Of a stretch of DNA of 64,000 nt, positions 9,012-16,975 are shown in pieces. The translations under genes and the position numbers were made by a program. Each line of letters begins with the position of its first letter. Within the stretch, counting starts at the first letter, position 1. The notes below the pieces were generated by a model. That model did no database searches. It had not been told where the DNA came from and saw only the letters and a list, made by a program, of their open reading frames with translations. Location: assembly GCF_014203115.1 (NCBI RefSeq), contig NZ_JACHIJ010000011.1:18850-82849 (forward strand). The letters run 5' to 3'. Origin of the DNA: Afipia massiliensis. GTDB taxonomy: Bacteria > Pseudomonadota > Alphaproteobacteria > Rhizobiales > Xanthobacteraceae.

Positions 9012-9215
9012 CTACTCTTTGAACCTCGTCAGATCGACGGGAGGCCGTAGCCCAGGAGACGATATCCACCCATTCACGTGCATGGCGGTTTCGAGTTGGC
9101 GAGCCTTCTTGAGCAATGCATCTCGCTCGGGGCCATAAGGTAGTTTGGCCGCTTCCGCCTTAGCCTCTTCGGCAAGACGCTTCCATTTCAGTTCGAGAGA
9201 AAGTTTCTTGGGCAT
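9012..9215 (-). CDS. Small conserved helical protein (67 aa)
   Basis: Starts 'MPKKLSLELKWKRLAEEAKAEAAKLP' and contains 'YGPERDALLKKARQLETAMHVNGW', a pattern repeated in many short Bradyrhizobiaceae proteins of unknown role. It is predicted to be largely helical. The GTG at 9218 is an alternative start. Confidence 0.6.
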   Translation of the reverse strand: MPKKLSLELKWKRLAEEAKAEAAKLPYGPERDALLKKARQLETAMHVNGWISSPGLRPPVDLTRFKE

Positions 9216-9470
9216 CACCCAGTACTCAACCCAAGCGCAGCTTAGTCCTCAAAAACTATCCGTCTGTACCATACCTGACAAATAAAAAAGCGCCGCTGGC
9301 TGAAGAAGATCGGTTGGAAATACTGCTTCGGATAATCAATGGGCATGGCATCCTCCAAGAATCTTACCCTTTCAATTGTGTGAGCCAGCCAATGTTCCCC
9401 CCTTTGCAAGGATATGCATGCTATCCGACGAAACCGCCCAGCCGATGTAAGGTGCTCTCACTGCCTCCAT

Positions 9471-9896
9471 TCAGCGAAACCAGTCCCCAAAGAAGTATGA
9501 CGGCTGCTCTGACAAAGAGGCTTCTCGCATTTTGCCAGTGACTGGGCGCCGGGTAACGGTTATGCGGCGGGTCTGGTTTTTATGAGGGATTGCCTTCATC
9601 ACAGGTCTCGGTGATGGAATAATTTGTGCCAGAGCGTCTCTCGAGGACTTCGCAATGGGGGGTGGTGCCGCGGGCTTGACGTCTGTGGTTTCGCGAACCT
9701 GCGCAATAATGGTTGGAAGCGTGGTGTCGATAACGACCTTCTCCGGAGAGTTCGCCGTGGAGAAAATTCTGATGGTTGATTTGTCGATTTCCCTTCGGTT
9801 ACGCATCGCTTCTGGCCCAGGCAGATAGCCATCAACGACAAACAATACGCCCAATAGTGCGGCGCCAACCAAGACAAAGTATCGGACGTAAAGCAT
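9471..9896 (-). CDS. Membrane-anchored hypothetical protein
   Basis: About 141 aa, beginning 'MLYVRYFVLVGAALLGVLFV' (one N-terminal membrane helix), then a Pro/Ala-rich linker ('KPAAPPPIAK') and a basic C-terminus. This layout is common in Bradyrhizobium and Rhodopseudomonas hypothetical proteins. Of two adjacent ATGs (9899, 9896), the second has the better distance to GAGG. Probably periplasmic after the anchor; function unknown. Confidence 0.6.
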   Translation of the reverse strand: MLYVRYFVLVGAALLGVLFVVDGYLPGPEAMRNRREIDKSTIRIFSTANSPEKVVIDTTLPTIIAQVRETTDVKPAAPPPIAKSSRDALAQIIPSPRPVMKAIPHKNQTRRITVTRRPVTGKMREASLSEQPSYFFGDWFR

Positions 9897-10095
9897 CATT
9901 TTCCTCGAGAGAACGCGACCGAGTTTCGCGTGGAAAAGAGAAAGGGCGGCTTGTGCCGCAGATAAGGTGCGCTTTGCGATGGGCTATAGCCGCACCGCAA
10001 AGCGCACCGTAATGAATCTTCGAAACAAAATCACCCAACAGCACAGCGGCTCCGGGCGAGTTCTGAAGCTCTCGATTATATGTCGGCCTGTAGGT

Positions 10096-10329
10096 TCAGT
10101 TCTCGGTACACACTTTTATCGTCTTCATTCCAGCTTCAGCTTCGGTGCGGGTCTTGAAGATGCCATTGTCAACGATCGTTGTCGTTGTGGTGGTAGGTTT
10201 CTTATCGACAATCGTGCATTTTTTCGTCGCCGCATCTCGTACTACGTAGTACTCGCTCACTACCGCCGTCTGAGCAAATGCACTTGCAGAAAATCCGACA
10301 ATCAACGTTGTAATGAGAAACTTCTTCAT
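10096..10329 (-). CDS. Small secreted protein with signal peptide (77 aa)
   Basis: 'MKKFLITTLIVGFSASAFAQ' is a clear Sec signal peptide with an AxA cleavage site. The mature part is short, with two Cys (in 'KKCTIV' and 'KVCTEN') that could form a disulfide, and a TTTTTT tract. GGAGG five bases before the ATG at 10329 makes it the start rather than 10341. It is periplasmic or secreted, with no known role. Confidence 0.65.
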   Translation of the reverse strand: MKKFLITTLIVGFSASAFAQTAVVSEYYVVRDAATKKCTIVDKKPTTTTTTIVDNGIFKTRTEAEAGMKTIKVCTEN

Positions 10330-10660
10330 TGTTTCCTCCATCCGTAGTCACGAACTTGGAACGCCGTTCCTCAGTTTCTGTTCCACACAATATTCGGAGG
10401 TTAGCGACAATCGTCGGAACGCCAGCGCGAGTGAGCCGTTTCTGCACCGTGTCTGATTCGACCGAGTGCCTGAAGCCTCGCACCAGATTCGAGCCGCGCG
10501 TCCACCCACTGCCACAGGCCGGCGATGAGGATGGAGCCGGCAGACGCGAAGCAGCAGTTGGATCAGGAGTACGAAGCCGCCGGCAAGGTTGGCGCAGAAG
10601 TCTCCTTACCGGTCGCCACCTCCGCCGCCCGCGCCCCCTCCAGCACCGCCCGCACCTCCG

Positions 10661-10700
10661 CCAGCTCCAGCTCCAGCTCCAGCTCCAGCTCCAGCTCCAG
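10661..10700 (+). repeat. Hexanucleotide microsatellite (CCAGCT, about 6.7 units)
   Basis: Forty bases are a perfect run of CCAGCT. Read on the minus strand inside an open frame (10563-10769), it gives alternating Leu-Glu; on the plus strand it gives Pro-Ala. Such tracts change length by slippage in whole codons pairs. No family was recognised for either surrounding frame, so I list the repeat and not a gene. Confidence 0.9.
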
Positions 10701-11322
10701 CCGCCCCAGCATCGTGGCCCAATCGCGCCGGTCGCGAAGACGGGGAGAATGCTTGTTTTTTGCGGCCATCAGAATTTGGCTCTCTAGCAGTTTTGCAACC
10801 GGCGGCAGACGCACAGCAACGGATCTCGCTCCTTAACCTAACCAATCAGTCTTACTTCGCGATCAGCCCGGCCAGCCGGCTTACGGCATAGGGCTGACCG
10901 GACCTGCCGTCACGAAATCGAGGACGGCGAATCTCAAGCTCCAGCCCTAATGTTCGTTCCATCGCCGAAAGGACTATCCATGACTGGCTGCATCGTAGCG
11001 GGTGCGCTTCCTTGGCGTGCTCGCGTTTATCGCGCTTGTTGGTTCGTCTCTGTTGCTCCGGCAGAAGCCGCGGGCTTGCATCCACGCTGCAACGTCGACG
11101 GGCCGTGCGTGACATCGACTTGACGCTGCGGTCGTTTCTGGCCGGGACGCCTCGGTACATCACCGGCCGGTTGAAATGCGCAGTGAACGTCAACGAGGTG
11201 CTGGTGGGGCGTGGCATCGGGGGCACCCGCTCGGCTCGCGAAGTGTACCTGCATTGGAGGCCAGCCGCGATGGAACCAATTCGATTATCGTTTCTTGTCG
11301 CAGGTAACCGAGGGAGGGATCC

Positions 11323-11826
11323 GTGGCCAAGAAACCCAAAATGCTTGCTGATCTATTCCATGAAACACTCAAGGACATCTATTTCGCCGAGAATAAGATT
11401 CTGAAAACCTTGCCGAAGATGGCTAAAGCAGCTCAGTCGAAGGAACTGAAGGCCGCTTTCGTCAAGCACGAAAGGGAAACAAAGGGGCAAGTTAAGCGGC
11501 TGCAGAGTGTGTTCAAAATCATAGGCAAACCCCCGCGCGGAAAAACTTGCGCGGCCATCAACGGCATAACGGAAGAGGGCGCCGAGATCATGAAAGACTT
11601 TAAGGGAATGCCGGCGCTTGATGCTGGTTTACTGGCGGCCGCGCAGGCGGTGGAGCATTATGAAATTTCGCGATACGGCACGTTGCGAACTTGGGCGGAA
11701 GAGTTGGGAATGTCCGATGCCGCATCATTGCTCACTGCGACGTTGAAAGAAGAAACTGCCACTGACAAGGCGTTAACGGCCATAGCCAAGTCGGTTGTCA
11801 ACATCGATGCCGAATCCGAAATGTAA
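11323..11826 (+). CDS. Ferritin-like DUF892 (YciE/YciF) stress protein
   Basis: A 167-aa four-helix protein. 'LADLFHETLKDIYFAENKILKTLPKMAKAA' is the typical DUF892 start, followed by 'LKAAFVKHERETKGQVKRL' and 'QAVEHYEISRYGTLRTWAEELG', which carry the Glu and His residues expected of a di-iron ferritin-like site. YciE/YciF relatives respond to osmotic or oxidative stress. The start is a GTG with GGGAGG six bases upstream. It fits the stress-gene content of this region (KatE, OpgGH, PRC-barrel proteins). Confidence 0.9.
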   Translation: MAKKPKMLADLFHETLKDIYFAENKILKTLPKMAKAAQSKELKAAFVKHERETKGQVKRLQSVFKIIGKPPRGKTCAAINGITEEGAEIMKDFKGMPALDAGLLAAAQAVEHYEISRYGTLRTWAEELGMSDAASLLTATLKEETATDKALTAIAKSVVNIDAESEM

Positions 11827-11881
11827 TCTCGTAGGGTCGCGATTCGTATTGCAGCCCAGCAGGAAACAGCAGGAGAGCGAG

Positions 11882-12116
11882 ATGATGAGATTTGTTTTAG
11901 TAAGCGCGTGCACGCTGGCGATTTCTGCAACGAGCGCAATGGCGCAAAGTACCGGCAAGCGGGAGAAAGCAACTACGGGACAGGCGGGCGGATACACTTA
12001 CTGCCTCCAGACTTCACCGGGGGCCGGGTGATTGCAAGTATACCAGCCTCAAACAGTGTCAGGCAGCTCTGTCGGGAACTGTGGGTACATGCGTGAGAAA
12101 CAACGCGCCGCGCTAG
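11882..12116 (+). pseudogene. Frameshifted DUF3551 secreted protein
   Basis: It begins 'MMRFVLVSACTLAISATSAM' (signal peptide), and the mature part reads 'YTYCLQTSPGAG', then stops at a TGA near 12030. One frame over, the text continues 'DCKYTSLKQCQAALSG' and 'GTCVRNNAPR' up to a TAG at 12114-12116. Together they make a standard Cys-rich DUF3551 protein. The shift falls in a GGGGGCCGGG run, so a single-base indel or a sequencing error explains it. A terminator follows at 12129. Confidence 0.85.
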
Positions 12117-12128
12117 TCGCAAATTGAT

Positions 12129-12159
12129 CCGCGCCGCGTTCTGGTGGCGCGGCTTTTTT
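12129..12159 (+). terminator. Intrinsic terminator
   Basis: CCGCGCC (12129-12135) pairs with GGCGCGG (12146-12152), followed by CTTTTTTG. It lies 13 bp after the DUF3551 frame and would end that transcript. The same structure occurs at 30372-30402. Confidence 0.9.
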
Positions 12160-12222
12160 GTTCTGGCTGTCCGTCATGCCAATGTGGAGCCCAGCTTTTG
12201 ATCCGGCACGGGCGTCCAGTCG

Positions 12223-12420
12223 TCAGGTTGGCCGCTCGAGAGGCGCTTCGCCATCGAGCCAGTCCTGTTCGTCGGCGAGGGCACGCCACGCCTCCGCCAT
12301 TCGGCGGTATCGTTTCGCTTTGATCTCATCGTTCGCAGCCTCCGCGAGTTGCAGGCAATTCTCGGCGTTCTCTCGAAACGCGCTGGATTACTTAACGGTC
12401 GTGGTTTTTGCTTTATCCAT
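12223..12420 (-). pseudogene. 65-codon 'ADEQDWLDG' protein interrupted by a stop (copy 1)
   Basis: Identical to the intact minus-strand gene at 30466-30663 except for codon 11, which is TAA instead of GAA because of A at 12390. Translation would end after ten residues. No obvious restart codon restores the product. The intact copy suggests this one was inactivated after the duplication. Confidence 0.85.
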
Positions 12421-12508
12421 GGTCGATCCGGCTTTTCACGCCCGAGGATCTCGGCGGGCCGTGCACAATATGAGCGACGGCCGCTTGCGCCACAAGGTCC
12501 GGCACCTG

Positions 12509-12759
12509 GCAATCCGCCGCCACATGATCGCCTAAACGCCGGCCACGACGTGGGGCGCGTCTTGCTGCGATTTGGGGAGGGCTAGGACGTAGTGCCCGCG
12601 CATTCTTCACGGGTGCTATAGGCCGGATAAGCCGGGTTTCCCAAGACACGGACGCACTCCACGCAACGCGGACTCAAGTGCCAGTCCGTTCCGGCGACGC
12701 CACGATGAAACTTAACACGACCATCTGCTTCTCCTTAGAGCAGCCGAGGAAGGGTCGTC
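12509..12759. other. Short gap
   Basis: Continues the similarity to the region after 30751 for some tens of bases and then holds nothing that I can identify. Confidence 0.4.
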
Positions 12760-12963
12760 ATGCCAAGATACTACTTCAATATTTTCCACGGCTCGGATGC
12801 GCATTGGGATCACGAAGGCGAAGAGCTGCCGGATCGTGACGCGGCTTGGGAAGAGGCGACCAAAGTTGCTGGCGAAACGATCAAGGATCTGGACGGCAAG
12901 TTGGCACTCGGACGACCTTGGCGCCTCGAAGTAACCGACGAATTTGCGAATCCTCTCTGGTAA
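12760..12963 (+). CDS. DUF6894-type small protein (67 aa)
   Basis: 'MPRYYFNIFHGSDAHWDHEG' and 'ELPDRDAAWEEATKVAGETI' are the signature of the short DUF6894 family, abundant in Bradyrhizobium and its relatives. It ends with 'WRLEVTDEFANPLW', also typical. Its role is unknown. GGAAGGG lies upstream of the ATG. Confidence 0.85.
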   Translation: MPRYYFNIFHGSDAHWDHEGEELPDRDAAWEEATKVAGETIKDLDGKLALGRPWRLEVTDEFANPLW

Positions 12964-13169
12964 AGTTTTGTTAAAGGCGAAAGAAAATAGCGCGCGGAAC
13001 TAACGTGTCCGTCTGCTGTGTTTCACGCGTGTTAGGCGTTGCCGGCACTGCGGCGCCGAGATGAAGTCGGTTCTTAAGAACAAGCGGATCAAGTACGAAT
13101 TTGCCAAGTGTGACGCCGATCCGCTTAAGTCGCCCATTGAAGGCCGTGAAACCACCTGCCGGAACCTAA

Positions 13170-13393
13170 ATGGCCGCGATAGAGCGCATCACGTCGAGAA
13201 GCTGGACCCCCGAACAGATCGACAAGCTGAAAGCGCTTGCCGCGTCAGGCGCGTCGATGATCCGGATTCAAGTGGTCGTGAAAAGCGCTCGTCCAGCGTT
13301 CTGCGAAAAGCGAGAGAGCTTGGCCTTCAGGTCCGCACCGGTCGTGACATCAGGGCCAAGATCCGCGATGCCGAGCGTGACCTGAGGAAATAA
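13170..13393 (+). pseudogene. Frameshifted small helix-turn-helix-like protein
   Basis: The first frame gives 'WTPEQIDKLKALAASGASMIRIQ', and the next frame gives 'KRSSSSVLRKARELGLQVRT'-like text ending at 13393. Joined, they match short rhizobial proteins in which a 'W(T/S)xExxxLxxLAAxGxS' helix is followed by 'RSxxSVxxxAxxLG' (a Myb/SANT-like DNA-binding fold). The frame change falls at a GTGAAAAGC run near 13278-13284 and would be cured by one extra A. Slippage in the A run is the likely cause. Confidence 0.7.
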
Positions 13394-13418
13394 AGCCGCC
13401 TCAATGGCTCCTTTTTAC

Positions 13419-13559
13419 TCAGCGACGAGGAACGATCGGCTCCACCAACCTAGCGACCTTCGGCGCACTGTCCCCCCGCAGTTTTTCAACAAACCAGAAC
13501 ACCCAGATGGCGAGAAACGAAAGAGCGAACAGTCCCGCACAGACAAGCAACGTATTCAT
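13419..13559 (-). CDS. Small single-pass membrane protein (46 aa)
   Basis: 'MNTLLVCAGLFALSFLAIWV' forms one transmembrane helix, followed by 'FWFVEKLRGDSAP'. GGAGG five bases upstream of the ATG at 13559 fixes the start, and the longer frame to 13619 is not needed. Function unknown. It lies between the frameshifted small gene and katE. Confidence 0.55.
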   Translation of the reverse strand: MNTLLVCAGLFALSFLAIWVFWFVEKLRGDSAPKVARLVEPIVPRR

Positions 13560-13856
13560 GGCGTCCTCCAAATCGCGGGTTGATTTGATCTTATTGACCC
13601 ACCGGCCAAAGCGGAGCACAGAACGTGGGCGAAGTCTGTATAAAATAGCTCGGCTTGAGAGACGATTACCCGTTTAGCGGAAATATCAGCTCAGCGCCCT
13701 TGTTCTTAACGTTCCCGACCTTCTTATCGACTGGAAATATCTCCAGCCGATTGGAAAGGCGTCGGGCATGCCAGCGAAAATCATTGCGCACTCGGCGCAA
13801 TGGCTCCCAAGGGAACATAGCTCAGGTAGAATGCACTGATTCGACATGGTGGGGCG

Positions 13857-15971
13857 CTAATCGCGCATGCTCACGATGGGCTCGCGCGACCAAAGTCGCA
13901 GCTTGCTTAGATGAAGAATGAAGCCAGAGATGTCTTTGTTCCTTGCGAGCGCAATACATCCGTCGTCAAGTGCTGCAATTCCTGCCTTAGCAAATAGAGG
14001 TTCTGCAGCAGCAACGTAACCGATGAATTTGCAGTGCGCGAAGGCATCGGCGACAAAGTCGCGAACCGTGGGTTCTGCCAACAGGCTTTCCATTGCACTG
14101 TGCGCTGGCAGCAAAGCAATGGCGTCGTAGAGCACGGATGGAGCCCCATCGATCATTTGATCCGCCGCGACAAGATTGCCGTCACTTGCCCTTATCCCAC
14201 CAACGTTCGGCGCAATTAATTCGAACGTTGCGCCCTGCTTCGTCAAGGCACCTTGAAGTGCCTTTAGAAGGGCTGCATCAGTCCCATTAGTAATAAGGAT
14301 ACCAAGCTTGCGGCCCTCGAAACGATCAGGGCCCTTGGTGAGTATGCTCAGGGCGGGTGAGGGGTCCAAATCCGTACGCGTCGGTACAGCGGCGTCCGCT
14401 GGCTTTGGTATCTTCTTTAAGCCCAACCCGGTTGCAACCTCGTCAGCCAGGCCTTCTTCAATATTCAAAAGATGCGACACCATCCGCTCTCTGATTACGG
14501 GCGTCTTGACCTTGCTCAGTTCGAACGTCAGCGCAGAGGCGATGTGATGCTGTTCGGGCGGTGTCTGGCTAATGAAAAACTGCCGAGCTTGACTGTAGTG
14601 ATCGGCAAAACTCTCGGCACGAAGCCGACGTTTTGCGCCGGTTTCAACGTCGGCAAAGGGAGTGAATCCGCGATCTGGCGATTCTCGAGGACCCTCTTGG
14701 AAAGAGTTCGGCTGATAGTTGGCGCGGCCCACCGGGTTGCGCATAGCCATATGCCCGTCCTGTTGAAAATGATGGAAGGGACATTTCGGCGCATTGATCG
14801 GAAGGTGAGTAAAGTTTGGACTTCCAAGTCGCTTCAATTGGGTGTCGAGGTACGAGAAATTGCGGCCCTGCAGGAGCGGATCATTTGAGAAATCGATCCC
14901 TGGCGGCACATTCTGGGTCATGAATGCAACTTGCTCGGTTTCGGCGAAGAAATTGTCGGGCATGCGATCGAGGACCAGTCGGCCGACGGGGACCGGCGCA
15001 AGAATCTCTTCTGGGATAAGTTTAGTTGGGTCCAGAACGTCGAACTCAAAGTTATCCGCAAACTCTTGGTCGAAAAGTTGGATCTGCAGCTCCCATTCGG
15101 GAAAGTTTCCGGACTGAATAGCGGTCCACAGATCGCGCCTGTGAAAGTCGGGGTCTGCACCGTTTATTTTGACTGCTTCATTCCACATCACGGATTGAAG
15201 GCCGAGCTTCGGCTTCCAATGGAATTTGACGAACGTAGACTCTCCCTTCGCATTAACTAACCGAAAGGTGTGGACGCCGAAGCCTTCCATAAAGCGGAAG
15301 GACCGCGGGATTGCGCGATCCGACATGACCCACATGATCATGTGCATACTCTCGGGAGTGAGGCTTATGAAATCCCAGAAACTGTCGTGGGCCGACTGCG
15401 CTTGAGGGAATGCACAATCTGGCTCTTCCTTCACAGCATGAATGATATCGGGAAACTTGATGGCATCCTGGATGAAGAAGACTGGAATGTTGTTGCCGAC
15501 AAGGTCCCAGTTACCTTCTTTGGTATAGAGCTTGACAGCAAAACCGCGAACGTCTCGAGCAAGATCAGCCGATCCCTTGCTTCCGGCGACAGTCGAAAAG
15601 CGCACAAAGGCTGGGGTGCGTTCGCCCTTACGTTGGAAGAGGTCGGCCCGTGTATACTTCGCGAGCGATCCGTAGTTTTCATAGAAACCATGTGCACCAT
15701 AACCTCGCGCGTGAACGACGCGCTCCGGAATGCGCTCGTGGTCAAAGTGAAAGATTTTCTCTCTAAAATGGAAGTCCTCAAGCAGGCTGGGACCGCGAGG
15801 TCCGATCCTCAAAGAGTTTTGATCATCGGAAACCGGCCCGCCTTGCGCGGTCGTGAGTAGATCTTGGCCCTTTTGAGCCAACTGGTGAAGTTCGCCTCCG
15901 GCTCCGCGGGTGAGCTTTTGCTCGTGAATCGTTGCTGTCGTCCCGTTCGAACTCTTGGGAGCCTTTGCCAT
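13857..15971 (-). CDS. katE: Large-subunit catalase HPII
   Basis: A 704-aa heme catalase that dismutates H2O2 in the cytoplasm. The catalytic His is His87 in '[20 protein letters not shown]', and the catalytic Asn lies in '[18 protein letters not shown]'. The heme-ligand Tyr lies in '[14 protein letters not shown]'. The N-terminal extension (~70 aa) and the C-terminal ~150-residue flavodoxin/DJ-1-like domain ('[19 protein letters not shown]') are the marks of large clade 2 catalases. AGGGA lies upstream of the ATG. It is a single-gene unit in a stress-gene neighbourhood. Confidence 0.97.
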   Translation of the reverse strand: MAKAPKSSNGTTATIHEQKLTRGAGGELHQLAQKGQDLLTTAQGGPVSDDQNSLRIGPRGPSLLEDFHFREKIFHFDHERIPERVVHARGYGAHGFYENYGSLAKYTRADLFQRKGERTPAFVRFSTVAGSKGSADLARDVRGFAVKLYTKEGNWDLVGNNIPVFFIQDAIKFPDIIHAVKEEPDCAFPQAQSAHDSFWDFISLTPESMHMIMWVMSDRAIPRSFRFMEGFGVHTFRLVNAKGESTFVKFHWKPKLGLQSVMWNEAVKINGADPDFHRRDLWTAIQSGNFPEWELQIQLFDQEFADNFEFDVLDPTKLIPEEILAPVPVGRLVLDRMPDNFFAETEQVAFMTQNVPPGIDFSNDPLLQGRNFSYLDTQLKRLGSPNFTHLPINAPKCPFHHFQQDGHMAMRNPVGRANYQPNSFQEGPRESPDRGFTPFADVETGAKRRLRAESFADHYSQARQFFISQTPPEQHHIASALTFELSKVKTPVIRERMVSHLLNIEEGLADEVATGLGLKKIPKPADAAVPTRTDLDPSPALSILTKGPDRFEGRKLGILITNGTDAALLKALQGALTKQGATFELIAPNVGGIRASDGNLVAADQMIDGAPSVLYDAIALLPAHSAMESLLAEPTVRDFVADAFAHCKFIGYVAAAEPLFAKAGIAALDDGCIALARNKDISGFILHLSKLRLWSREPIVSMRD

Positions 15972-16406
15972 AATTACTGTCCCTAGGGTTAATACTGCGA
16001 GCCAATCCCGTGGGGGCGACGTCGTTCCCTGGAAGGGAGCCGATCATGCCGTCAATTATTGAGGGATGCTCTTTTGCGCCGCAGCATGGTTGGCGGACGC
16101 ACATGCGGGCGAAGTCGGCCCTTACGCGGTTAGCACCGTTTCCGTGTGAAGACTGAGCTCAGTCTCGGCAAGCGGCGAAAGCGCGCCGTCGATGTTCTTT
16201 CTTCATTCCGCGTGGCATCGAGCAGCTTCACCGCATCCATATATCCGAGCTCATTCGCCCAGCACTTGAGACAGCCGATCTTGGGATTTCGTAATGCTCG
16301 AGGGATTTGGCGCGGACCATAGGATCGGTTGTGTTAGATCCAGTTGCAGTGTGGAACCATCGTTGACGATCCAAGTTGATAGGAAATCACCCTATGGAGA
16401 ATTCCT
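15972..16406. other. Intergenic region between katE and the PRC-barrel gene
   Basis: Divergent promoter region of 435 bp. Some short open frames occur but none has family motifs or a good ribosome binding site. Confidence 0.4.
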
Positions 16407-16829
16407 ATGCGCATCTTTCCTGCGGTACTTATCGCTTTTTCGCTTTCGTCACCCTTCGCAATGGCGCAGGTTCCTGCCAATACCCCTTCCGCGGCTGCTG
16501 CCCCCATCGCGGCAGCGGGCAAGTGGCGAGCTTCGAAAGTCATCGGCGTCAACGTCTATAACCAAGCTAATGAAAAGGTCGGCGACATCAGCGAGCTGAT
16601 TATCGATTCATCGGGCCGCGTCGAAGGCGCCGTCGTCAGTGTAGGAGGCTTTCTTGGCATGGGCGAACATTTGGTGGCAGTGCCCATGAACCAACTGAAG
16701 TTTTCCAATGAAGCGGGCAAGACAACGACGGGAACGACGTCGTCAAACACTAAGGAGTGGTATCCCGACCGTGCGGTATTGAATACAACGAAGGATCAGC
16801 TAAAGGCGATGCCGCAGTTTAAATACTAA
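16407..16829 (+). CDS. Secreted PRC-barrel domain protein
   Basis: A 140-aa protein with the signal peptide 'MRIFPAVLIAFSLSSPFAMA' and an Ala-rich linker. A PRC-barrel follows, starting 'SKVIGVNVYNQANEKVGDI' and continuing 'RVEGAVVSVGGFLGMGEHLV'. PRC-barrels form small beta-barrels that bind protein or RNA partners. The exported version here is typical of rhizobia and is often stress-induced. Its intracellular relative is at 22512-22871. GGAG upstream supports the start, and a terminator follows. Confidence 0.88.
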   Translation: MRIFPAVLIAFSLSSPFAMAQVPANTPSAAAAPIAAAGKWRASKVIGVNVYNQANEKVGDISELIIDSSGRVEGAVVSVGGFLGMGEHLVAVPMNQLKFSNEAGKTTTGTTSSNTKEWYPDRAVLNTTKDQLKAMPQFKY

Positions 16830-16847
16830 CTCGGCGTCAAATGAGAA

Positions 16848-16870
16848 CCCCGCTCCGGCGGGGTTTTTTT
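16848..16870 (+). terminator. Intrinsic terminator of the PRC-barrel gene
   Basis: CCCCGC (16848-16853) pairs with GCGGGG (16858-16863) around a TCCG tetraloop, followed by seven T. It lies 18 bp after the stop codon. Confidence 0.93.
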
Positions 16871-16975
16871 GTACGACAAGTTGACCAGTATTAATTGCAG
16901 CCTGAGCCGCGAGAACTTGTTAGAGGCAAAAAGAACAGGTCCGCATAGGCCGATGGCCTGCAGATAATTGAGAGC

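Larger units (their letters stand above)
12122..12508 (+). repeat. 387-bp duplicated block, copy 1
   Basis: Colinear with 30365-30751 (offset 18,243) with no gaps. By eye the only mismatch is A at 12390 against C at 30633. Beyond 12508 the two copies stay similar but diverge quickly. The block carries an intrinsic terminator at one end and a 65-codon minus-strand gene. The near identity points to recent duplication or gene conversion. Confidence 0.95.

Noticed and set aside
13655..13921. Plus-strand frame overlapping the end of katE
   Set aside because: Composition resembles random translation; it runs antisense into katE and has no motif.
14308..15860. Several plus-strand frames inside katE
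   Set aside because: These are antisense shadows of the catalase gene, which has complete family motifs.
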